Shown: positions 41,984 to 49,505 of the stretch, piece by piece
How positions within the stretch are numbered: position 1 is the first letter of the stretch
Layout: the number at the start of each line of letters is the position of its first letter
From: Chloroflexota bacterium
Lineage (GTDB): Bacteria; Chloroflexota; Anaerolineae; Anaerolineales; UBA11858
NCBI GenBank assembly: GCA_018648225.1
Contig: JABGRQ010000119.1
Coordinates: 1-55,244 of the forward strand
Reading direction: 5' to 3'
Length of the DNA: 55,244 nt
The notes under the pieces: generated by a model
The model's input: the letters and a program-made list of their open reading frames with translations, nothing else
Told to the model about the DNA's origin: nothing
The model's database searches: none
Translations under genes and position numbers: made by a program

Positions 41984-43846
41984 ATGAAATTCTACCGTTT
42001 ATTGAATTTAGGGGTGGTTTTTGCGCTTGTGGCCACAATGGTGTTTCCGGCATCACTGGTGGCCTATGCCGATGAGGGGGGAACCGTTGATTCGCCTCCC
42101 GCAGAAGAAGCCGTGGGTGATGAAGCGCCGGTCGCTGACGAAACCAGTGGTGAGGTTCAACCTGTGAAAGCGGAGGTTGAAGAAGTTGCGCCCGCTGAAT
42201 CCGAAGAAGGTGTAGAAGAGTTGCCAGCCGCTGACGAGGCCGAGCCTGTGGAAACGGAAACCGAAGAAGTTGCGCCCGTGGAAGCTGAAGAAATTGTAGA
42301 AGAAGTTCCGGTCGCCGACGAAGTTGATGGCGAAACTGAGATCGAAGAAACTTCACTGTCCGAAGAAGAAAGTACACCTACTGAAAGCGCTTCGGTTCCG
42401 ATTGTTGTGATGGATACCGAGGGTACGATTATCGGTGTTGTTAACGAAGATGGTGAAGCCCTGGCGCTTGTTTCGATTGAGGCTGTGGAGATTCTTGAAG
42501 ATGCAGAGCCGTTGACGGAAACAGTGGTTGAAGCGCTTGATGCCACCGAGCAGGATGCTGTCTTGTCTCAGCCTTTGGCTATTCCTGACGACCTTGCTTA
42601 TGACGCTGGTGATCAATATGGCCTGGATAAAATCCAAGCTCCCCAAGCGTGGGGTATTACAACGGGCAGCCCTTCTGTTATCATTGCTGTAATAGATACT
42701 GGGTTTGATCTGAATCATCCAGATTTACTCGGAAAATTTATTGCAGGATATGATTTTGTAGATAATGACGCTGATCCTAGTGATCCTGGTGGGGAGGAAC
42801 ACGGAACACATGTGGCTGGAATAGCTGCGGCAGTAACGAATAATGCGACAGGCATGGCGGGAACTTCTTGGGGCTCCCTGATAATGCCAATTAGAGTTTG
42901 TGATAGCACAGGTTGTTCGGATGCAGCAATTGCTAATGGCATTATTTGGGCCGCGAATAATGGGGCTACTGTTATTAACTTGAGTTTAGGGGGTGAACTT
43001 CCTGATAACGATACCGAAAATGCCATTAACTATGCTTACAGTTTGGGTGTAACAATCGTGGCTGCGGCAGGGAATTGCGATCTCCCCGGATATACTCCGG
43101 GCTCTCCTGAAGCCTGTGCGGTCAACTTCCCTGCGGCCTACTCGAATGTGATAGCTGTGGGCGCTTCGGATGAAACGAATACTTATACCGATTTTTCGTC
43201 CTATTACACCTACTCAGGTGATCCTCAGAAACCCGAAGGCCACCAAGGTGTAGATGTTGTTGCCCCTGGTGCTAATATATACTCAACTGTTTATGATGAT
43301 GATTATGTCAAATGGAACGGCACATCTATGGCGACACCATTTGTGTCGGGTGTTGCGGCTCTGCTCGCCAGTCTGCCTGAATTCGATACGCCAGACAAGA
43401 TCAGGGATGCCCTCTTATCTACTGCTCTTGATCTGGGCACCCCTGGCTGGGATGCGGACTACGGTTTCGGACTGGTGCAGGCTTACGATGCATTGATGTA
43501 CACGCCTCCTGCGCCGCCCGCGCCACCGCCCGTTCTTGTCGTTGAAGAAGATGGTGATGGCGAGGCGGCAAGCATACTATTTGATAACGCCAGTTTGAAC
43601 CTCACGCAAGACGCTGATGGCACGGTGCGCTTCTTCTTCAATGGTGCGGATGGGAACACCCCGATTGGCACGCTGAAATTCGAACAATGGTCTGGGACTT
43701 CGGCAGGAACAGTCTTGTTGAATATCAGCTACCCAGATTTGGGCATCCTGTTGCGGGTTACTGCGTTGGGGTCAAATCAGTTCCTGGTGCAAATCTACTC
43801 GCTGGTGGATGGAGCATTGTTGAGCGATATCGTTATTACACTGTAA
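41984..43846 (+). CDS. Secreted S8 (subtilisin-like) serine protease
   Basis: A 620-residue exported protease. A signal peptide (residues 1-29, ending SLVAYA) is followed by an acidic pro-region of about 160 residues with an imperfect 28-residue repeat (EEVAPAESEEGVEELP / EEVAPVEAEEIVEEVP). The catalytic domain has Asp in VIAVIDTGFDLNHPDL (about residue 236), His in EEHGTHVAGIAAA (about 273) and Ser in NGTSMATPFVSGVAAL (about 448), all present. A Pro-rich hinge (PPAPPAPPP) leads to a C-terminal beta domain of about 100 residues, unassigned. It is probably secreted for protein degradation outside the cell. The ribosome site AAAAGGAGATGT is strong. Confidence 0.92.
   Translation: MKFYRLLNLGVVFALVATMVFPASLVAYADEGGTVDSPPAEEAVGDEAPVADETSGEVQPVKAEVEEVAPAESEEGVEELPAADEAEPVETETEEVAPVEAEEIVEEVPVADEVDGETEIEETSLSEEESTPTESASVPIVVMDTEGTIIGVVNEDGEALALVSIEAVEILEDAEPLTETVVEALDATEQDAVLSQPLAIPDDLAYDAGDQYGLDKIQAPQAWGITTGSPSVIIAVIDTGFDLNHPDLLGKFIAGYDFVDNDADPSDPGGEEHGTHVAGIAAAVTNNATGMAGTSWGSLIMPIRVCDSTGCSDAAIANGIIWAANNGATVINLSLGGELPDNDTENAINYAYSLGVTIVAAAGNCDLPGYTPGSPEACAVNFPAAYSNVIAVGASDETNTYTDFSSYYTYSGDPQKPEGHQGVDVVAPGANIYSTVYDDDYVKWNGTSMATPFVSGVAALLASLPEFDTPDKIRDALLSTALDLGTPGWDADYGFGLVQAYDALMYTPPAPPAPPPVLVVEEDGDGEAASILFDNASLNLTQDADGTVRFFFNGADGNTPIGTLKFEQWSGTSAGTVLLNISYPDLGILLRVTALGSNQFLVQIYSLVDGALLSDIVITL
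42179..42346 (+). repeat. 84-base tandem repeat in the protease pro-region
   Basis: Two imperfect copies of an 84-base unit start with GAAGAAGTTGCGCCCG at 42179 and 42263 and encode the 28-residue acidic repeats of the subtilisin-like pro-region. Confidence 0.7.
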
Positions 43847-43877
43847 ATAGGAGTCGGATATATTTCTGTGTGGTACC

Positions 43878-43913
43878 AAAAAGAGCGTCAGCACAATGCT
43901 GGCGCTCTTTTTA
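43878..43913 (+). terminator. Terminator after the protease gene
   Basis: AAAAAGAGCGTCAGCA pairs with TGCTGGCGCTCTTTTT (one wobble) around a CAA loop, with flanking T-run. It lies 32 bases beyond the stop. Confidence 0.85.
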
Positions 43914-43923
43914 TATTGTGCCC

Positions 43924-43952
43924 TTGTCGATTCGAGTAGCTCCATATAGAAT
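43924..43952 (+). promoter_or_regulatory. Promoter of mutS, leaderless architecture
   Basis: TTGTCG (43924-43929) and TAGAAT (43947-43952), spacer 17. The -10 box ends 6 bases before the mutS ATG; no Shine-Dalgarno is possible. Confidence 0.62.
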
Positions 43953-43958
43953 CAACCT

Positions 43959-46535
43959 ATGGTTGATGAAAACACCACCCCTGTTCGCCGTCAATATCTC
44001 GACATCAAGCGCCAATACCCAAATGCGCTGCTCTTTTTTCGCCTGGGGGATTTTTACGAAACCTTCGACGAAGATGCCCATATTGTGGCCCGCGAACTCG
44101 ATATTGTACTCACCTCGCGCAATGTCGCCAAAGGTGACCGCGTACCGATGGCCGGAATTCCGCATCACGCCGCCGAAAATTATCTCGGACGCCTGATTCA
44201 TAAGGGCTATCATGTGGCGATCTGCGAACAAGTTGGCACGGAGCCGATCAACGGCCTGATGCCGCGCGAAGTCGTACGCGTGGTCACGCCGGGGACGATC
44301 ATGGAGCCGGGATTGCTGCCAGGGGATGCCAATAATTATCTGGCGTGTATGCTGCTCGATGAAAAGCGTGCCGGAGTAGCCTATGTGGATATTACCACCG
44401 GCGAATTTGCGGCCACGGAATTAAAGGGGGGGGATATTCACGAAATCCTGCGGGCAGAGTTGATCCGCCTTTCCCCCGTGGAGATTCTTGCCCCGGAGAA
44501 CTTGCTCCTCAACAATAATCTTCCCGGCCACCTCACCGACTGGCCTGCCTGGCGTTTTGAATACTCACGTTGCGAAGAATCCGTGCTGGCGCATTTCAAA
44601 GTTGCTTCGCTGGATGGCTTTGGCGTGCGCGGCCTGCCGTTGGCGATCCGCGCGGCGGGGGCGGTGCTGCAATATCTGGCTGAAACCCAGCCCGCTGCCC
44701 TGAACCTGCTTACCGGGCTGAGCGCCTACCATCTCAACGAGTTTATGACCCTCGATGCGGCCACGCGCCGCAATTTGGAACTCACCGGCACGCTGCGCGG
44801 CGACCACGTTGAAGGCTCGCTGCTGGGCGTGCTGGACCGCTCAGTCACGCCGATGGGCAAGCGCCTGATGCGCCAATGGGTCAGCAAGCCGCTATTGGAT
44901 GTGGAGCAAGTCCACGCTCGCCAGCAAGGGGTGCAGTTTTTTTATGACGATGGTCTCGCGCGGGCAGAGATGCGTCAGGCCTTTAAGCCGTTGGCTGATT
45001 TAGAACGCCTGACCAATCGTGTGGTGGGTGGGACTGCCCAGCCCCGAGATTTGGTTGCCCTTCGAGAGACGCTGCGCAAACTGCCCGGATTGCGCAGCCT
45101 ATTCCCCGATGGTGATTCGCCCCTCGATGGAATTTTGGCTGCATTTCATCATTGCAGCACCGAGTTGGATTTGCTCGAACAAGCCATCGCTGAGGAACCG
45201 CCGGCCACCCTCGGGAATCCGGGCGTGATTAAGTCGGGATTCGCCGCGGAGTTAGATGATATCCTCGAGGCCTCGCGCCACGCGCGGGAGTGGATCAAGA
45301 ATCTCGAACCCCATGAGCGGCAACGCACCGGGATTTCATCCCTCAAAGTTGGCTACAATAAAGTCTTTGGCTACTATATCGAAGTCACCCATACCCATAG
45401 CGAGCTGGTGCCCGAGGATTATATTCGCAAGCAAACACTGGTGCGCGCCGAACGCTATATTACGCCGGAATTGAAGGAATACGAGAGTCTGGTGCTGAAC
45501 GCCGAAGAACGCATAAAAGATGTAGAGCGGCGGCTTTTTCTGGATGTGTGTCAGCGTTTGGCGGGGAGTGCGACGCGCATATTGGCGACGGCGCGCGCCC
45601 TGGCTCAGTTAGATGTGCTGGCAACACTGGCCGAAGTAGCCGCGTTGAATGGATTTGTGCGCCCTGAAGTGGTTGCTGAAGATGTATTGGCGATTGAAGC
45701 CAGCCGCCATCCGGTGGTTGAGAGGATGCTGCCCGCCGGAAAGCGTTTTGTACCCAACCATGTGATTTTTGAAGAGGGCGAGCGTGTGCGCATAGTCACT
45801 GGGCCAAATATGTCCGGCAAAAGCACCTTTTTGCGGCAGGTGGCACTGATTGCGCTTATGGCGCAGATGGGCAGTTTTGTTCCGGCAGCGTCGGCGCGGA
45901 TTGGGTTGGTGGATCGCATTTTTACGCGCATCGGGGCGCAGGATGAAATTCACGCCGGGCAATCGACCTTTATGGTCGAGATGGTCGAAACGGCCAATAT
46001 TTTGAATCATGCCACGCCGCGCAGTCTGGTGATTTTGGATGAGATCGGGCGCGGCACGAGCACCTACGATGGCGTTTCGATTGCCTGGGCGATTGTGGAA
46101 TATGTGCATAATCATCCCCGCTTGCGCTCGAAGACACTCTTTGCCACCCATTATCACGAACTGACTCAATTGGCCGATTTGCTGCCGGGGGTGCGCAATT
46201 ATAATGTGGCTGTCAGCGAGGCCGATGGAGATGTGGTCTTTTTATACACGATTGTCGCCGGTGGGGCAGATCGCTCGTATGGCATTCATGTGGCGCAGTT
46301 GGCAGGGATGCCGCGCCCGGTGATCCAGCGCGCCGGAGAAATTTTGCAGCAACTCGAGGTTTCTTCTGGACAGACGGTGAAAATTGACCCGCATGTGCCC
46401 CAACAATTGAATCTCTTTCCGGAAACCAATCCGATGCGGGATGAATTGGAAAAGCTCGATTTGAATACCCTTTCGCCGATTGAAGCCCTGAATCGGCTGT
46501 ATGAATGGAAAAAGCGTTTTTTGATTGAGCGTTAG
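43959..46535 (+). CDS. mutS: DNA mismatch repair protein MutS
   Basis: An 858-residue MutS that recognises mismatches and recruits MutL. The N-terminal mismatch-reading Phe-x-Glu is in FRLGDFYETFDEDA (about residues 27-40). The connector and lever domains follow. The ATPase has Walker A GPNMSGKSTFLRQ near 617 and Walker B SLVILDEIGRGTSTYDG near 690; the ST motif is in ATHYHEL. The C-terminal helix-turn-helix dimer region is intact. Length is typical (E. coli 853). No mutL lies nearby. Confidence 0.98.
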   Translation: MVDENTTPVRRQYLDIKRQYPNALLFFRLGDFYETFDEDAHIVARELDIVLTSRNVAKGDRVPMAGIPHHAAENYLGRLIHKGYHVAICEQVGTEPINGLMPREVVRVVTPGTIMEPGLLPGDANNYLACMLLDEKRAGVAYVDITTGEFAATELKGGDIHEILRAELIRLSPVEILAPENLLLNNNLPGHLTDWPAWRFEYSRCEESVLAHFKVASLDGFGVRGLPLAIRAAGAVLQYLAETQPAALNLLTGLSAYHLNEFMTLDAATRRNLELTGTLRGDHVEGSLLGVLDRSVTPMGKRLMRQWVSKPLLDVEQVHARQQGVQFFYDDGLARAEMRQAFKPLADLERLTNRVVGGTAQPRDLVALRETLRKLPGLRSLFPDGDSPLDGILAAFHHCSTELDLLEQAIAEEPPATLGNPGVIKSGFAAELDDILEASRHAREWIKNLEPHERQRTGISSLKVGYNKVFGYYIEVTHTHSELVPEDYIRKQTLVRAERYITPELKEYESLVLNAEERIKDVERRLFLDVCQRLAGSATRILATARALAQLDVLATLAEVAALNGFVRPEVVAEDVLAIEASRHPVVERMLPAGKRFVPNHVIFEEGERVRIVTGPNMSGKSTFLRQVALIALMAQMGSFVPAASARIGLVDRIFTRIGAQDEIHAGQSTFMVEMVETANILNHATPRSLVILDEIGRGTSTYDGVSIAWAIVEYVHNHPRLRSKTLFATHYHELTQLADLLPGVRNYNVAVSEADGDVVFLYTIVAGGADRSYGIHVAQLAGMPRPVIQRAGEILQQLEVSSGQTVKIDPHVPQQLNLFPETNPMRDELEKLDLNTLSPIEALNRLYEWKKRFLIER

Positions 46536-46543
46536 CTTCGCGT

Positions 46544-46580
46544 AAAGAGCGCGGGAGGTTGTGTTCCCTCGCTCTTTTTT
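46544..46580 (+). terminator. Terminator after mutS
   Basis: AAAGAGCG-GGGA pairs with TCCC-CGCTCTTT around a G/T loop and is followed by TTTTTTT. Confidence 0.8.
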
Positions 46581-46600
46581 TGTGTATTTGGAAGCAAGAT

Positions 46601-46960
46601 TTACTGGGGCTTGTCCTTATAAAGCGCAACTGTGTTCCCGGTGGGGTCTTTAAATACGGCAAACCAACCAACTCCAGGGATTTCTGTTTCGGGGACAATG
46701 CTCGTGCCGCCGTGTTTCTCGATTTGTGCCAGCGTGGCTGGAATATCGTCGGTGCTGATATAGATTAACGTCGTTCCGGCAGGATTTTCTTCGCTCACGG
46801 GGTTGAATCCGCCTCCGGGGCCGCCCTTGGCTGTGAAGGTGGCATAGTTCATTTCAGGCATTTGTTGGATTTTCCAATCAAAAACTGAATTGTAGAACTG
46901 ACCGGCAGCTTCACGGTCGGCGGCTGAAAACTCAATATGGATAATCGGATGCTTAGACAT
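46601..46960 (-). CDS. VOC-superfamily (glyoxalase-like) protein
   Basis: A 119-residue single VOC domain. The first metal-binding His is in IIHIEFSAADREAAGQFYN (about residue 8), and the C-terminal Glu/hydrophobic motif is PGVGWFAVFKDPTGNTVALY. It resembles the PhnB/glyoxalase-like proteins of unknown substrate. An AAGGAG ribosome site lies 10 bases upstream of the ATG. It is convergent with mutS; both have terminators nearby. Confidence 0.85.
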   Translation of the reverse strand: MSKHPIIHIEFSAADREAAGQFYNSVFDWKIQQMPEMNYATFTAKGGPGGGFNPVSEENPAGTTLIYISTDDIPATLAQIEKHGGTSIVPETEIPGVGWFAVFKDPTGNTVALYKDKPQ

Positions 46961-47045
46961 GGCTGTGGCTCCTTGGATTGAATCAGAATAGGATAGCCAT
47001 ATTATAGAACATATATTCTTAATTTGTAAAGGGGATAAAAATTGT

Positions 47046-47096
47046 CCGAAAATAAAAGTACCTGGGAAAATTTCACCCAGGTACTTTTATTTTCGG
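47046..47096. terminator. 21-base perfect hairpin after the AOR gene
   Basis: CCGAAAATAAAAGTACCTGGG pairs perfectly with its reverse complement around a 9-base loop. On the minus strand it lies 18 bases beyond the aldehyde oxidoreductase stop codon. Confidence 0.8.
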
Positions 47097-47113
47097 GGGT
47101 GCGGCACAAAGTA

Positions 47114-49294
47114 TTATTGTGCGCGTTGAACGATTTCCACAACTTCAGGCAAATCAATGCCTAATTCTTTGAGCTTTTCTACGGTAGGAATGCCGTTATT
47201 ATTCCAGCCGCGGCGTTTGTAAACGGTATCGGTCATTTCGGCGTATTGCGCAAAGCGATGCTCTCGCAGGGTAGTCATTTTTTCTTCCAGACTCATAGCT
47301 TCGGGATCAAGCCCCAGAATATCTTTGAGTTGACCGTCATAACGTTCCTGGCGGGATTCATACTCATCGGTGGTGACTGGTCCCATAGCGCGGTAGGGAA
47401 CCACATCGTGTTCGCGGGTGCCGAAACCTACGCGCAGGTTAAAGACGCGCTGGAAGTTGTAAACCCGCTCTGATTGTGCCAGCAAATCATCGGGGGTGAC
47501 TTTTTTGCCGGTCAGACCCTCATAGAGCCAGGTGTAGTTTTCAACGTGTTCGGGAACTTTATGCGGCTCGTCGGTCTGGGCGTTGTTTTCGGGCAGAATA
47601 TCGTTCCAAGGGAGCTTGCACAGCCCGTGGATGGAGAACCAGGTGCGCCACATGGGGAAGTAGTGCAGCGCTTCGGCTTTGTCTTCGAGGGTAGGCAGCT
47701 GCTTGTTTACTTGATCCATGAAGATCAGCCAGGCTTCGTCGTGCTGGCCGCCTTTCAGCGCCAACCCGTAGCCGCCTTGCTGGGCGATGGATTCTTTGGT
47801 CATATACTCCGAAATTTCCAGCCCCTTGGTTTCCATGGCGATGTCGTTCAGGAAGGCCGCGTCGCCGCCAAATTCCTCGGCAAAATACTGCTTCATATAA
47901 CGCGTACCCTGCCCAACGGTCACACCGAAACCCTCCCCCCGCGCCATTTGGTGCAAAATCTCCAGGGCCGAGTCGGCGTTGCCCCAGGTCAGGTCCAGTC
48001 CGCCGGTTTTCTCCGCATCCAGAATGCCATATTGCCAGCACTCCATCACAAAGGCTACGCAGTTGGCGAAGGAGATGGTGTCGACCCCGTAGGTGTCGCA
48101 GTAGAAATTCATCTCGATGACGGCCAGCGGGTCAAACACCCCGATGTTGGAACCCAGCCCGGAGACGTTCTCGTATTCGGGGCCATCGACGAGCACTTTC
48201 TCGCCTTTGTAGGGGCCGGTTTGCAGCGCGAAGCCATCCACACCGTGTGAGCACGACATGGTGCAGCCTGCCCAGCAGGCATCGTTGATGCCCTGTGTGA
48301 ATTGTTCGTGCCAGACAGACGAGTCGATTTTGCTGTGTTCGGGGTGCGCGCCGTAGCGGAAGTTGTGTACCGGCAGCAGGTCAAAGTGATCCATGATCTC
48401 GACCAAATGGGCGGTGCCGACTTTGCGCATCTGGTTCTGTTTGTCGTCCAAATCGGAAATTTCTCTATTGATGCGCTTGCCAGCCTGACGGATCATGAAC
48501 ATATCCACCGGATTATTGACATCGCCTTTGAGGCCGTTAAATTTGACGACAATACCTTTGATGCCTTTATCGCGGAAAACGCGCCCGGTGCCGCCGCGTC
48601 CGGCTTGTTTGAGGCGCATCTCCTGGCGGCGCACATCGTACCAACTGAAGTTCAGGCAGGCGTAGTTAATATGTTCGGCGGCCATCCCCGCGGTGACGGT
48701 AGAAACGCCATATTTGCCGCGTTTGCCGTCGCCGTAGTGTTCGGCGAGCTGCCCGGCCAATAAATGGGAGTCAACATCTTCCAATGGAGCTGTTTCAATG
48801 GAGACCGCACCGGTATCCCCGTCAATCACGATGATGACTTCGCCGAAGACATCTTCGGGGGCTTTGCCCTGGATGTCGATGGCATCAAAGCCCGAGAATT
48901 TGAGATACGGGCCGAAATAGCCGCCCACGTTGCTGTCGATCACGCTTTTGGTGAGTGGCGAGAGCGTGACCACAGTTGATTTGCCCAGGCCGGGGTAAGC
49001 TGTCAGCCCGCCAATAGGGCCGTTGGCGATCACCAGCGCATTTTCGGGGTCATTCCATTGGGTGTTATCCTTGATCGCCTTCCAAAGCAGCCATAATGCA
49101 AAGCCGCGCCCGCCGGTGAAGAGATCTTTCATTTGCTGCGTAACGGGTTGCTCCTGGATGCTGTAGTCTTCCAGGTTGATATGAAGCGTGCGATTGGCAT
49201 ACCCTTTATCGACGGGTTTGATCTTATAGTTGTAGGATGCCAGATTGTGGTGCGCTTTTTTTAGGGTTTCAATAGGCTTGGCAATCGTAGCCAT
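47114..49294 (-). CDS. Tungsten-type aldehyde:ferredoxin oxidoreductase family protein
   Basis: A 726-residue member of the AOR family, which uses a tungstopterin and a [4Fe-4S] cluster to oxidise aldehydes with ferredoxin in anaerobes. N-terminal pterin-binding motifs are present (GGYFGPYLKFSGFDAIDIQG near 125, GRGGTGRVFRDKGIKG near 240). The cluster Cys are in ACWAGCTMSCSHG near residues 343-355, in a CxxxCxxxC spacing, plus a later LCKLPW near 587. The protein is longer than Pyrococcus AOR (605). No MoaD-like or ferredoxin gene is adjacent. The start is ATG at 49294 with AAAAGGAGAAAG. The substrate is unknown. Confidence 0.92.
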   Translation of the reverse strand: MATIAKPIETLKKAHHNLASYNYKIKPVDKGYANRTLHINLEDYSIQEQPVTQQMKDLFTGGRGFALWLLWKAIKDNTQWNDPENALVIANGPIGGLTAYPGLGKSTVVTLSPLTKSVIDSNVGGYFGPYLKFSGFDAIDIQGKAPEDVFGEVIIVIDGDTGAVSIETAPLEDVDSHLLAGQLAEHYGDGKRGKYGVSTVTAGMAAEHINYACLNFSWYDVRRQEMRLKQAGRGGTGRVFRDKGIKGIVVKFNGLKGDVNNPVDMFMIRQAGKRINREISDLDDKQNQMRKVGTAHLVEIMDHFDLLPVHNFRYGAHPEHSKIDSSVWHEQFTQGINDACWAGCTMSCSHGVDGFALQTGPYKGEKVLVDGPEYENVSGLGSNIGVFDPLAVIEMNFYCDTYGVDTISFANCVAFVMECWQYGILDAEKTGGLDLTWGNADSALEILHQMARGEGFGVTVGQGTRYMKQYFAEEFGGDAAFLNDIAMETKGLEISEYMTKESIAQQGGYGLALKGGQHDEAWLIFMDQVNKQLPTLEDKAEALHYFPMWRTWFSIHGLCKLPWNDILPENNAQTDEPHKVPEHVENYTWLYEGLTGKKVTPDDLLAQSERVYNFQRVFNLRVGFGTREHDVVPYRAMGPVTTDEYESRQERYDGQLKDILGLDPEAMSLEEKMTTLREHRFAQYAEMTDTVYKRRGWNNNGIPTVEKLKELGIDLPEVVEIVQRAQ

Positions 49295-49505
49295 ATAACT
49301 TTCTCCTTTTTTGGGTGCACAGGGGTGAAGGTTTATATAATCCGCTGGCTGTTTATTTTCGAGAGTATATTATCACGCGCTTTGGCTGGATTTTCAACTG
49401 ACAAAACTCCCGCTTTGATGGCTGAAAATCGAATCGTAACTGACCGGATCATCGAGAGTGAAATCCCGAAAATAGGTGTGCTCCCACGCACACCGATTTT
49501 TCGGT
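49295..49505. other. Intergenic gap without recognised feature
   Basis: About 210 bases between the oxidoreductase start and the hybrid kinase stop. A short frame is present but unsupported. No terminator hairpin for the kinase was recognised, which is unusual in this window. Confidence 0.4.
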
